Assembly (NCBI RefSeq): GCF_000495435.3
Contig: NZ_AXUN02000146.1
Location: 1 to 64,000, forward strand
Length of the DNA stretch: 64,000 nucleotides
From: Youngiibacter fragilis 232.1
Lineage (GTDB): Bacteria > Bacillota > Clostridia > Clostridiales > Clostridiaceae
Direction of reading: 5' to 3'
Below, piece by piece: positions 52,546 to 61,283 of this stretch. Position 1 is the first letter of the stretch. Each line of letters begins with the position of its first letter. The notes beneath the pieces are model-generated. The model was not told the DNA's origin. It searched no databases and worked only from the letters and a program-made list of their open reading frames with translations. Made by a program: the position numbers and the translations under genes.

Positions 52546-53382
52546 TCAGTCAGCCTTAAGCTTCCTGAAAATAAGCACTGAAAGTATCGCTGAAACTGCA
52601 GTAAGGGTTATGAATATTGCAGTCATTGCAATGTCCTGCGGAAACCCGAAGGAAGGCTTTATGAACTCACCGAGTCCCACTGACAGGCACAGGGTGAACA
52701 CCTTGACAAGGGCTGTGCCGGTAAGCAGGTCGAAGGCAGCGTTGTTCCTTAGAAGGTTAACAGATATTATTCCAAATGCCGGAAAAACCACAGCAAGGTC
52801 AAGCACGAACACCCCATACAGCTCGCAAGGCGCTCTCTTGGCGATATCCGGCAGCATCCTCAATATCCATACCGGCGCAAGGACCACGAGAATAAGAAGA
52901 AGGAATCCTGCAATTCCTCTCCTGAGTCCTTTTGGCACCTCAGTACCTCTGGAACCTTGGATGAGCTTGGGAACCATGAACATAAGTCCGTAGGCGGATG
53001 CTCCAAACAGCATGAGGTAAACCAGATACAGGCTTGTGTACTGTCCCTGTATGGAATACAGGGCGTATCCGTAGAATATGTATGATGCAAGCCCCGCCAT
53101 GGCAGTGAGGACCCTCCTGTCGTTTCGCCGGATATATGCGAAAGATAAGGTGAACAGTGCAATTGAAACAGGTACCGTTATGATATCCTGGACTACCGAA
53201 CCGAGGATGAGGTACTCTGTAATGGCTTTTGCAGGTATCAGCTCACGGTATGTACCGCTGGATAGTATTCCCGCAAGTGAAGCAAAAAGTGCTAGCAGCG
53301 AGGTAATCATCAGAAGTATTGATGTTCCCTTTAGTTCAGTAGGTTCTGACTTGAGCTTTCCATTGATGAGGTCGCTTTCCAT
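52546..53382 (-). CDS. Polytopic membrane protein, unknown
   Basis: A 278-residue integral membrane protein with about eight helices, starting after a 19-residue polar N-terminus (ILLMITSLLALFASLAGIL). No motif of a known transporter is seen; the second half has FVLDLAVVFPAFGIISVNLLRNN and ends IFRKLKAD. The start follows GGAGG. It lies alone, convergent to the trk operon. Probably a conserved hypothetical membrane protein. Confidence 0.8.
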   Translation of the reverse strand: MESDLINGKLKSEPTELKGTSILLMITSLLALFASLAGILSSGTYRELIPAKAITEYLILGSVVQDIITVPVSIALFTLSFAYIRRNDRRVLTAMAGLASYIFYGYALYSIQGQYTSLYLVYLMLFGASAYGLMFMVPKLIQGSRGTEVPKGLRRGIAGFLLLILVVLAPVWILRMLPDIAKRAPCELYGVFVLDLAVVFPAFGIISVNLLRNNAAFDLLTGTALVKVFTLCLSVGLGEFIKPSFGFPQDIAMTAIFITLTAVSAILSVLIFRKLKAD

Positions 53383-53601
53383 TTCATGCCTCCAATATTA
53401 TGCATAACAATCGTGCGAGAGACATCATTGCCGTCAGTGATTGACGGAAGTAATCCTTTGTGTCGGTTTGAGACCTTACCAAAATTTAAATGCCACGCCT
53501 TTCCTTTACCACCTCTTCAGATATCTGCATCAGAAAACGCCACCACAATTATTTGGATTTCTATTTTCCACTTCAAGTGTTGATTATGACCTATATTAAG
53601 C

Positions 53602-54357
53602 TCAGCGAAGTATTGTTGAAGCGATAATGACACATAGCGTGCTCAGTAACGTACCCAGAAGGTAATACTCCGCAAACTCAGGTTCCTTTGCGATCTTATC
53701 GTACCTTGCAATTGACTTAGCTGTAAGCACTAATCCAATCGCTGAATACTGACCGTTGGAGATCAGAATCAGCATAATCAGCCGCTCTACCGTTCCGATG
53801 AATCTCCCTGCATTGTTGTCATTTATCCTCGTCACATCGCTGCTAATTGGTTTGTATACCATCAGCAGCTTCTGGATGGCGATGTTAACCGGCTTGTGTA
53901 TAAGGAGTACGGCAATGATCCAGGATGATGCCGCTTCACCAGTCATTCCGACAACTTCAAGAAAACCTGTGATAAGTCCTGGTGAGGTTATGGGTGTACA
54001 GTATAGAGTCGCCGCATACGCAATTATCATCAGGCTTACTGCATGTAGTGTCTGGTCAGCAAAAAAGATGTTCCTCTCGAGAATATTTGTATTTCTGCCA
54101 TTACTGATCTTCAGCGAGTATCCATACTTAATCATGTCCACTGAAAAATGGGCAATAGAAGCGACCATCCCAACGAGTGCCACCTCGATCGAGAATATCG
54201 GAAGCGCTGCAATCACGTATGCCCCCAGATATGCTGCACCATGCAATATAACCCACTTCAGGCTCTTTTCCTTCCGATCTGAGACTACCTGGGTCTGGAG
54301 GTAAAAATCCCCTAGGATGTGCCCGAGCAGAAGATAAGCAAAATACCCCCTAACCAT
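53602..54357 (-). CDS. DUF3307 membrane protein
   Basis: A 251-residue membrane protein with six or so helices. The DUF3307 signature is the N-terminal LLGHILGDFYLQTQ followed by a conserved His/Asp pair (AHFSVDMIKYG) in the third helix. The start overlaps the end of satD by eight bases with AAGGAG just upstream, so the two are translationally coupled. SatD and DUF3307 families are often neighbours, as I recall. The function is unknown; a membrane output for SatD is a reasonable guess. Confidence 0.85.
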   Translation of the reverse strand: MVRGYFAYLLLGHILGDFYLQTQVVSDRKEKSLKWVILHGAAYLGAYVIAALPIFSIEVALVGMVASIAHFSVDMIKYGYSLKISNGRNTNILERNIFFADQTLHAVSLMIIAYAATLYCTPITSPGLITGFLEVVGMTGEAASSWIIAVLLIHKPVNIAIQKLLMVYKPISSDVTRINDNNAGRFIGTVERLIMLILISNGQYSAIGLVLTAKSIARYDKIAKEPEFAEYYLLGTLLSTLCVIIASTILR

Positions 54358-55036
54358 CTCTTCTCCTTATCCCTTCAAGGGCTTCCCCAATTGCGTCAAG
54401 GGCATCACAATATGCATAATACTTTCCTGAAGCAAGACTTTTTTGAACTGCAGGCTGCCGGATTCCAAGCCTTTTTGCGGCATCAGCCTGAGTGTCCTGA
54501 TGCCCAAACATATCCCCAATTATTTCCCATTGCCTGTCGCTCCAGGAATCCTTTATCACTGTCATTAGAACCAATATTGTGTTTACAAGCCTTATAGGCA
54601 CGTCATTTCCGCTCTCAGTCTCGAATTTGATGTCTGCAGAATATGTGCTCTTTTTTCTTTCATTTTCTTTCAGGTAGCTTATAGCTTCCCTTGCCTTATG
54701 GTACCCCGGACCATCAGCGCCCAGCGACATCTCCTTGTCAATTTCAGTGGTTATTTCACCGATTCCGACTCCAAACCTGAGCCTTATCGGATGCATTTTC
54801 ATTTCAATTTCCGATATTATCTTCATTGTATTTGAACCTTCACATAATAACCCCTGAAATTCATCACCAAGAGTGATTATGAACTTTGAAGCAATATCAT
54901 CATCATAACCATGATTGATACCATCAAGAACCATCTTCAATCTACTCTGAACTTCACTCCGGTTTGCAATTTTTCTGGAGTCCTTAATATCACCTATAAT
55001 TGCAATGTGTGTATTTTTCAAGAAAAAGGAACCCAT
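54350..55036 (-). CDS. SatD-family protein
   Basis: A 228-residue protein. The N-terminal two-thirds begin IAIIGDIKDSRKI and contain TLGDEFQGLL (about residues 72-81), a pattern like the metal-binding Asp and the GDEF hairpin of palm-fold nucleotide cyclases; GVGIGEITTEI follows. The C-terminal part has an HTH (TQADAAKRLGIRQPAVQKSL, about 178-197). SatD proteins have no firm biochemical role. Coupled to DUF3307 downstream, with repeated ATGAATAAT motifs upstream that the HTH might bind. The cyclase idea is inference from motifs. Confidence 0.85.
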   Translation of the reverse strand: MGSFFLKNTHIAIIGDIKDSRKIANRSEVQSRLKMVLDGINHGYDDDIASKFIITLGDEFQGLLCEGSNTMKIISEIEMKMHPIRLRFGVGIGEITTEIDKEMSLGADGPGYHKAREAISYLKENERKKSTYSADIKFETESGNDVPIRLVNTILVLMTVIKDSWSDRQWEIIGDMFGHQDTQADAAKRLGIRQPAVQKSLASGKYYAYCDALDAIGEALEGIRRRDG

Positions 55037-55077
55037 ATCATCACCACCTTTTCCAACTAAATTATATAACCATTATA

Positions 55078-55324
55078 ATGAATAATCAATCATCATTCAC
55101 TTTTAAGGTTATAATATAATAATATTTCCATATTTATGAATAATCCAGTTCTCAATTGTCGATTCAATATATATTTAAGCGTCTATTCCATTTTCGTCAG
55201 AATATGAATTCTGAGAAAGCAAAGGAAGTGAAGATGATCCTAAACATCCCTTCACTTCCATTTCCATAAGTATTATTCATAAATTCAGCTATATTCCCTA
55301 ATTATATCCTAAATGATGAATAAT
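55078..55324. repeat. Four ATGAATAAT motifs
   Basis: The 9-mer ATGAATAAT occurs at 55078-55086, 55136-55144 and 55316-55324, and inverted at 55272-55280. The second and the inverted copies share a longer TTTATGAATAAT. They flank the satD promoter region and the HD-gene terminator, consistent with regulator binding sites. Confidence 0.5.
55224..55259 (-). terminator. Terminator of the HD-domain gene
   Basis: GGAAGTGAAG (55224-55233) pairs with CTTCACTTCC (55250-55259); on the minus strand it is followed by TTTGC. Confidence 0.65.
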
Positions 55325-55375
55325 ATGATTTCACACGATTTATCATGAATACATCAGGTTCTGTGTATCCATCTG

Positions 55376-55867
55376 CTATATTTCTCCATACAACCTTTCG
55401 AGGAACACTTTCCCGGTTCCAGTCCTGAACACCTTGTCCCTGAAGCTCTTTATAGCAGCTTCCTGGAGCTTGTCCTCGAATGCATTGACAAGGAAATCAG
55501 CCTCTACGAGTATTTGATAGTCGATACCCTGGATATCCTTATAGGTATGGTGCCTTGAAATTATGAAGCAGACCCTTTCGATGATGTCTTCCTCAAAGCC
55601 AATCCCTTCAAGGAGCTTCCTTGCTTCAGGAGGTCCTTCTACCTGCTGGTGCGCGCCAGAGCAATTCCCGTATTTCTCCTCACTGTTTTTGATTCCAATA
55701 TCGTGGGTTGCGGCAGTGACCTCAAGAATCTCCTGTGTCCTGTCATCCAGCCCTTCCATCTCACCAATCGCCTTTGAGAATCCGTAAACCTTGAGGAAAT
55801 GGTTTATCCTCCTCACGTCTCCAGCATAATACCTTATCATTGCATCAATTACCTTGCCAGACCTCAT
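55376..55867 (-). CDS. HD-domain phosphohydrolase
   Basis: A protein of about 163 residues of the HD superfamily (metal-dependent phosphohydrolases of nucleotides). Metal ligands are visible as RINHFLKVYG, the HD doublet in TAATHDIG, AHQQVEG and ISRHHTY, then LVEADFLVNAFED. The ATG at 55867 follows AAGGGGAG; the longest frame starts at 55897. The substrate is unknown; the family often acts on (d)NTPs or cyclic nucleotides, which is notable beside a possible cyclase (SatD). Confidence 0.9.
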   Translation of the reverse strand: MRSGKVIDAMIRYYAGDVRRINHFLKVYGFSKAIGEMEGLDDRTQEILEVTAATHDIGIKNSEEKYGNCSGAHQQVEGPPEARKLLEGIGFEEDIIERVCFIISRHHTYKDIQGIDYQILVEADFLVNAFEDKLQEAAIKSFRDKVFRTGTGKVFLERLYGEI

Positions 55868-55974
55868 AATGTCACTCCCCTTGAAAGCTAAAGTCAAACG
55901 TGCATCATTTGACTACACCCATCATTATATATCAAAAAGAGCCATCCCGCACCGGAATGGCCTTAAATCAGCTC

Positions 55975-56154
55975 TTATGACCTGCAGGAAAAAAACCCTT
56001 TGCAGCACTTCTCTTCGTCCTTTGTATCATCACTGGTTTTCTCAGCATCCTGTTTCTTTTTCCAGTTCAGCAGGCAGTAAAGGGATATCGAATCTACCAT
56101 CATCCCGCCAATTATCAGCCAGAACCACCATTTCTTGTAGATTGGCTTCTTCAT
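55975..56154 (-). CDS. Small membrane protein, unknown
   Basis: A 59-residue protein with one membrane helix (WWFWLIIGGMMVDSISLYCLL, shortened here to its core WFWLIIGGMMVDS) after a basic start MKKPIYKKW, then a charged Lys/Glu/Asp tail with two Cys-containing spots (CCKG and SCRS). The ATG at 56154 follows AGGAGGAG; the frame extends to 56172 without a better start. No family recognised. Confidence 0.65.
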   Translation of the reverse strand: MKKPIYKKWWFWLIIGGMMVDSISLYCLLNWKKKQDAEKTSDDTKDEEKCCKGFFSCRS

Positions 56155-56292
56155 AAGATCTCCTCCTCTCAAGCTTAATGCTACACCATCTCAGTATCAG
56201 GCATGAGACAAATATGTGAACATTTGTTGAATCGTGAAATTGCCAGATTATTTTTTGTCCGTACATGTATCATAATCCGGTTCAGGGCGTTT

Positions 56293-56625
56293 TCAATCAG
56301 TTGAGACCCTTACTTCCTTGAGGAACAGCCTCTTCCTGAATCCGCCCCGGTCTGCTTCCTTCTCGGCCCTGATACATTCAAATTCATCGCGGCTCGTGCC
56401 TTCCAGGTCAACAAGTGCGTATATTACCTCCATGATGTCAGCAAGCTCCTCCAGCTTGCCGCTCTCAAGGTACTCCTTAAGTTCTTCCGAAAGCTTCTCA
56501 TTGAGGCACCTTCTATATTCCTCGTCACCGAGTATCTCAATTTCAGCTTTCTTTCCATCCATCTCGATTATCTCAGGTATCCTGTCCCTAACCAGCTTGT
56601 CATATCTTATAGTCCTTATAGCCAT
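56293..56625 (-). CDS. MazG-like NTP pyrophosphohydrolase
   Basis: A protein of about 110 residues. The N-terminus RTIRYDKLVRDRIPEII is the hallmark of a house-cleaning pyrophosphohydrolase group; the helical metal site follows as EKLSEELKEYL and EELADIMEVIYAL (ExxE and ExxD). It should hydrolyse non-canonical or excess nucleoside triphosphates to monophosphates. The ATG at 56625 lies inside the end of the helicase gene (26-base overlap) after GAGGAG, so it is translationally coupled to it. Confidence 0.9.
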   Translation of the reverse strand: MAIRTIRYDKLVRDRIPEIIEMDGKKAEIEILGDEEYRRCLNEKLSEELKEYLESGKLEELADIMEVIYALVDLEGTSRDEFECIRAEKEADRGGFRKRLFLKEVRVSTD

Positions 56626-59101
56626 TCCTAATCTCCTCGTATGATTTTTCAAGTTTTTCAAGCCTCTCCCTGTAGAATTTCCTTGTCCTGCAGCTTATCA
56701 CGTCATGGAACTGCCTTGCGAACTCCTCGTCTGCAATATATTGCAGCAGGTCCTTGTTAAGGCAGAATCCATCATCACTGAATTCAAAGAATTCATGCGA
56801 AGTCTCCTGAAGATAGTGAAGCGGATTCCTTCTGGCAAGGTCAACATATTCCTTCCTGCCCCAATCGGCAAAACCTGCCGTACCCTTGTCCCTGAGCATA
56901 TCAACCTTGTTGGCTCCATGCGAGTAGAAATCCCTGAAACTCTCAAAAATATCGTCATCAGTTATTTTCGCCCTTATCTTCCCTCCATTGTAGAAGGCAA
57001 GAAGCACAGGCATCTTGTACAGCTTGGACATGCTGGTGTTTTCGATTTCCCTGAGGAACTGATGGGCCTTGGTGTCAAGAAGAGCTCTCCCTTTCTCTGA
57101 TAGCTCTCCGATCTTATCAAGGAAACCAAGATAGTCCCTGAAGATGTTAAGTTCCTTCCTTGACCTTATGATGAGGCTTACCGAATCATCAATGTAAGTG
57201 TACATCTGTAGCCTTGACGGGCGTTCTCCAACATGCTCCATTATCCTGAAATACTCATCTGCTATCCTGCCGAAGGCATCCTTCTGCTGCTCCTCAAGCT
57301 TCCTGAAGAGGTCCATTAGCCTCAGGTCAAAGCTTACCATACATCCATCCGGGTAATCCTCTTCATCTGGTATTAAAGGCTTCCGAGGCTTTTTATCACC
57401 TGCTTCACCATTTCCTGTAAGGAAAAACGGCACAAGGTTGGCTTTCCTGTAATTACCGATGAAGTCCAGGACGTTGACGTACTTCTTGCCTATGCTTTTT
57501 CTAAGCCCTCTGCCAAGCTGCTGGAGAAATACCGTAGGCGACTCTGTAGGTCTGAGCAGCATGACCATGTCAACGTCCGGCACATCCAGTCCTTCGTTGA
57601 ACATGTCCACTGAAAACAGCACATTGATCTCACCCTTCCGGAATTTTTGTATGGCTTCTCCCCGCTCCATTGTGTTCTTTGATAAGCCTCTGTCCCCGCT
57701 CACTACTGCGCATGCCTTTATCCCATGCTCATTGAAGCAGCCTGCCATATATATTGCGTGTTTTCTTCCTGCACAGAAGCCAAGCGCCCTTTTGCTCCGG
57801 TACCTGCCATAGTTTTCCATGATAAGGTCAGCCCTCTTGTTTATGCTGAGGGCTTCCTCGAGCTGCCTTTCGTCATACTTTCCCTGCCTGTAGTCGATAA
57901 CTGAATAGTCCGTATCATCGAATATCCCGTAATACCTGAAAGGTGACAGCCAGCCCTTGTTTATGGCCTCCTTGAGCCTTGCCTCGTAGACCACGTTATA
58001 GTCGCAGAGCGCGAACACATCCTGGTTGTCCAGTCTCTCAGGTGTCGCTGTAAGTCCAAGAAGGAATTTCGGTTTGAAATAGCTTATTATGTTCAGATAG
58101 TTTTCTGAAACGGCATGGTGGAACTCATCAATGACAATGTAGTCAAACTCTGACTCACTGAAGAGGCTGTCAGTCAGATACTCCTTCTTCCCAAGTGTCT
58201 GCACTGAAGCGAAAAGTATGTCGCATTCCCTGTCCTTGGTGTCACCCTTGAAAAACCCTGTTGCAGCATCAGGCCTGACATTCCTGAAGGTCCTCTCGGA
58301 TTGGGAGAGGATCTCGTCCCTGTGGGCCACGAACAGCACCTTCCTGAATTCCCTCGAATCGAAGGCTGCAAGGTAAGTCTTGCCAAGGCCCGTAGCCGCA
58401 ACCACCAGCCCCTTTTCCCAGCCATCCTGCCTTAATTTCCTGAGCTCATACAGAGCTTCGATCTGTGCTCCGACAGGACTCGGGAATTCCAAAACCCCCA
58501 TATCATAAGAGTCCTCCGTCTTGTCTCCGAACTTTTCAATGTCTTCGAATACCTTAGGTCTCTTCCATTGCCTTGAGTACCTCTTCAGCTCTTTATCATC
58601 TATAATCCGGGATCGGTTTAGGAACAGTTCCTCGAAGGTATTCTTGAAATGGCTGAAGTCATCAGGGTTATCACAAGAATCCACCCTGTAGTTCCACTCT
58701 ATCCCATCAGTGAGTGCTGTCTTCGAAACATTGGAAGAACCAACGAAAATCTCACCTTTTCCAGCGTTCTCGAAGATATAAGCCTTCGGATGGAAGGATT
58801 TCCTTTCCACATCGTAAAACCTCAGGTCCACATTGTCTCCCAAAGAATCCTTAAGGAGGTATAGAGCCTGCGGCTGAGTTATGTTAAGGTAGTTACCGCA
58901 GAGTATCCTGATGTTCACTCCACGCTCTGCTGCACCCTTAAGGTCATCAGTCAACATCCTGACTCCTGATTCCATTAGGAAAGAGACGATTATGCTTATC
59001 CTGGAGGCCTTTGAGATAGACTCCCTGAGCCTGCTATAAAGGTGGTCATCACCTCCGGTTATGCAGTTCAGGCTGGCCGGTATTCTTGCAGTATAAGTCA
59101 A
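56600..59101 (-). CDS. PLD-domain superfamily II helicase
   Basis: A protein of about 833 residues. The N-terminal 170 residues are a phospholipase-D-type nuclease domain with FHPKAYIF (HxK) and FVGSSNVSKTAL. A superfamily II helicase follows: Walker A ATGLGKTYLA, VIDEFHHA (DExH), LTATPER, SVDMFNEGLDVPDV and QQLGRGLRKS. The last 250 residues are helical and unassigned; the DUF3427 domain common in longer relatives is not evident. The TTG at 59101, eight bases after GGAGG, is preferred over the TTG at 59119, which lies before the ribosome binding site. Relatives occur in anti-phage contexts; role here inferred. Confidence 0.9.
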   Translation of the reverse strand: MTYTARIPASLNCITGGDDHLYSRLRESISKASRISIIVSFLMESGVRMLTDDLKGAAERGVNIRILCGNYLNITQPQALYLLKDSLGDNVDLRFYDVERKSFHPKAYIFENAGKGEIFVGSSNVSKTALTDGIEWNYRVDSCDNPDDFSHFKNTFEELFLNRSRIIDDKELKRYSRQWKRPKVFEDIEKFGDKTEDSYDMGVLEFPSPVGAQIEALYELRKLRQDGWEKGLVVAATGLGKTYLAAFDSREFRKVLFVAHRDEILSQSERTFRNVRPDAATGFFKGDTKDRECDILFASVQTLGKKEYLTDSLFSESEFDYIVIDEFHHAVSENYLNIISYFKPKFLLGLTATPERLDNQDVFALCDYNVVYEARLKEAINKGWLSPFRYYGIFDDTDYSVIDYRQGKYDERQLEEALSINKRADLIMENYGRYRSKRALGFCAGRKHAIYMAGCFNEHGIKACAVVSGDRGLSKNTMERGEAIQKFRKGEINVLFSVDMFNEGLDVPDVDMVMLLRPTESPTVFLQQLGRGLRKSIGKKYVNVLDFIGNYRKANLVPFFLTGNGEAGDKKPRKPLIPDEEDYPDGCMVSFDLRLMDLFRKLEEQQKDAFGRIADEYFRIMEHVGERPSRLQMYTYIDDSVSLIIRSRKELNIFRDYLGFLDKIGELSEKGRALLDTKAHQFLREIENTSMSKLYKMPVLLAFYNGGKIRAKITDDDIFESFRDFYSHGANKVDMLRDKGTAGFADWGRKEYVDLARRNPLHYLQETSHEFFEFSDDGFCLNKDLLQYIADEEFARQFHDVISCRTRKFYRERLEKLEKSYEEIRNGYKDYKI

Positions 59102-59275
59102 TCCCTTCACCTCCGCCAAAATTTCGAAACGCTATCGGATACGATCAAAAGTAAGCAATTATAATATTCGCACTAATCTCATTTATCTTAACATATACCA
59201 CCAATGTTTATAAGACTTTCACTGTCAATTATACTTCCCGCAGGGATGGCTCCATTACTTTTCACAAATGAAAAA

Positions 59276-59306
59276 AAGCCCGAAAGGCTGTCACATTATC
59301 GGGCTT
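59276..59306 (-). terminator. Terminator of the DUF6155 operon
   Basis: AAGCCCGA (59276-59283) and TCGGGCTT (59299-59306); on the minus strand the stem is followed by a run of T (complement of AAAAA at 59271-59275). Confidence 0.75.
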
Positions 59307-59386
59307 AGTCCAAATTTGCAATACATTCGCAGAAAACAGTACCATTTCAATTGTTCAATTCCCAACTAATCATCTGACAGGATTTA

Positions 59387-59944
59387 TCAGTCTTCTTCTT
59401 CGTCATCATATTTATATATATCTGCATAGACCTGATAGATCTCTTCACTGTAGCCCCAGCCAATTCCCGAAGCATCATGGACAAGCTTCCTTATCCTCTT
59501 CTTCAGGGTCTCATAGTTTTCCTTCGTGCCATTAACATTGATCTGGTGTGCAAACTCTTCAAACATACTTACCATATTTTGATAGAACTGAGCATCCATA
59601 TCCCCGAAGGTATTTGTGAATTCGGTTCCGCATTCGACGTAGTAAAGTGTCAGGTCCATGACCATTTCGTCAGTCCCGATCTTCTTGAAATCAGTCACAT
59701 AGGATTTTGCGGTCTTCAATGACGGCATCTTCCTCATGTTCTTCGGGAAAAATTCTTTCTCCAACTTATTTTTGTAGGCTTCGAGCATCTCAGCCTGATA
59801 GCCTTCGCCTGCGAACCGGCTGTTAAGGATTTCCTTCACCATCCCATTAGCCTTGTAAAGGCCTGAAATGAGCTCAATAAGTTCAGCATTCTCCATACCC
59901 TTCAGCTTATTCTTAAGTTCTGTCAAAGTCATCTGTTTAGCCAT
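59387..59944 (-). CDS. DUF6155-type protein
   Basis: A 185-residue soluble, helix-rich acidic protein. The N-terminus (TLTELKNKLKGMENAELIEL) and YVTDFKKIGTDEMVMDLTLYYVE fit DUF6155 as I recall it. No catalytic motif is seen. It ends in an acidic run (DDEEED). A clear GGAGG precedes the ATG. It lies 41 bases after the next gene upstream, with which it shares a similar N-terminal pattern. Function unknown. Confidence 0.75.
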   Translation of the reverse strand: MAKQMTLTELKNKLKGMENAELIELISGLYKANGMVKEILNSRFAGEGYQAEMLEAYKNKLEKEFFPKNMRKMPSLKTAKSYVTDFKKIGTDEMVMDLTLYYVECGTEFTNTFGDMDAQFYQNMVSMFEEFAHQINVNGTKENYETLKKRIRKLVHDASGIGWGYSEEIYQVYADIYKYDDEEED

Positions 59945-59985
59945 CTTATCCTCCTGAAATTTATGTTTTGCAGTTACTGAACCGC

Positions 59986-61041
59986 CTAAAGCTTATTGAC
60001 GAATTCGGTTATTTGCCTTTTGTTCAACTCCTTCGTTTCTGACTCATTCGGCAACGCATCATGTTCCTTTATGAAGGCATACATGCGCTGCAAAGTTTCC
60101 CGGGGCTTTATCTTCTTCCTTGCTGCGTCCTCATACTCCCTGATCCATCTGTCCTTGAGCTCGCACATATATAGCCTCGAAAGCAACGAGTCTAGGGCAA
60201 ATTCCGGATTATCCTCGTTGTTGTTTGTCTTGAAGTACCTTATCGCATCGTCATATTCTCCAAGTCTTATGTTAAGCCAGAAAACCATGTCAACAAGGTT
60301 CTCAATCATCAGACTATGCATGTACTTTTCCATGCTTGACGGACTGGAATTCTTAGCTTGTTTCGAGTGCTGAAGGCTCAGTTCCATCTTCAGGAGCTTA
60401 CCCTGTTCAATTGCGATGATCTTTGAATCCGGTGTTGCAAACTTGTCCATAAGACGGAACACCAGTGCATTACCGAGTGTCTCGGTGTCCACCACAAACA
60501 TGATTGCGGACCTGATGTTCTGAGAGCTGAAACCTTTATGGAATTTTCTTGCAAGTATGGTGTCAAGAAGGTTCAGCTGGCTTATTCCAATCGACCTGAA
60601 CGGATTGTTGGTGTTGAATATATAGTAGCTGCAGCCATAGGAAAGCATGTGGAAAAGCTCTTCCATAAGCGTTGTTGCTTCCTCCCCTTCCTCGCCATCC
60701 ACCGGGAAGAACTGCAATGCGGCAAGATAGTCTTTTACCAAGAACCTCCATTGGGGCCTGTCCTTCTTATGGACAAAGCTATTTGGAGCAAAGTAGAATT
60801 GGCTGTATGCATACTGGATGAATCTCGTGATTTCAGGTTTCAGCATTCCCATGTCAGGTCTCTCAACCTTCTTCTCCACCTTCGATTCTTTCGCATACCC
60901 CTGGATGTCCTTCAGCATTTCATCCACCTTTTTCTCTTCCTTAAGCTTCTTGGGCATGGCCTTGTACATTTCAGCTATGATAAGCCTGAGGTCTTCCTCC
61001 TTGTATTTCTTCAGCACATCCCTGACTTCACCTATAAGCAT
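59986..61041 (-). CDS. Unknown protein, partner of DUF6155
   Basis: A protein of about 351 residues. The first 45 residues (EVRDVLKKYKEEDLRLIIAE, then MYKA) resemble the beginning of the DUF6155 neighbour. A charged linker with repeated Lys-Val-Glu (about 45-65) follows, then a helical body with WRFLVKDYLAALQFFP, YSQFYFAPN and many Leu/Phe-rich helices, suggesting a repeat-type scaffold. No known domain. The ATG at 61041 follows AGGAGAG; the frame extends to 61059. First gene of a two-gene operon. Confidence 0.75.
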   Translation of the reverse strand: MLIGEVRDVLKKYKEEDLRLIIAEMYKAMPKKLKEEKKVDEMLKDIQGYAKESKVEKKVERPDMGMLKPEITRFIQYAYSQFYFAPNSFVHKKDRPQWRFLVKDYLAALQFFPVDGEEGEEATTLMEELFHMLSYGCSYYIFNTNNPFRSIGISQLNLLDTILARKFHKGFSSQNIRSAIMFVVDTETLGNALVFRLMDKFATPDSKIIAIEQGKLLKMELSLQHSKQAKNSSPSSMEKYMHSLMIENLVDMVFWLNIRLGEYDDAIRYFKTNNNEDNPEFALDSLLSRLYMCELKDRWIREYEDAARKKIKPRETLQRMYAFIKEHDALPNESETKELNKRQITEFVNKL

Positions 61042-61150
61042 AATAGACTCTCCTGTCATACGTCATTTATAAGATTATCTCATCTTTTAGGGAGATTTTG
61101 AATAGGCGTTGAAACCGGAATCCAAACTACCATATGAATCGCGGAAAATC

Positions 61151-61172
61151 AGGACGTCTGGCCAGATGTCCT
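61151..61172. promoter_or_regulatory. Near-perfect 22-bp palindrome
   Basis: AGGACGTCTGG (61151-61161) and CCAGATGTCCT (61162-61172) match at ten of eleven paired positions with no loop. It sits between divergent genes, so it is more likely an operator than a terminator. Confidence 0.35.
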
Positions 61173-61283
61173 GTTTGTCATCTTGTTCGTTCCCTTTTCT
61201 TCCAATTTAATCCATTCGACTTTCCCTCTCATCAGATGCTAATATTGAAATATAATACCCGCGAACGATCTTAAGGAGAAACC

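Larger units (their letters stand above)
55037..55375. other. AT-rich region between HD gene and satD
   Basis: No gene is visible in these 339 bases. They are markedly AT-rich, contain four copies of ATGAATAAT, the terminator of the HD gene, and presumably the satD promoter (TATAAT-like hexamers near 55111). Confidence 0.6.
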
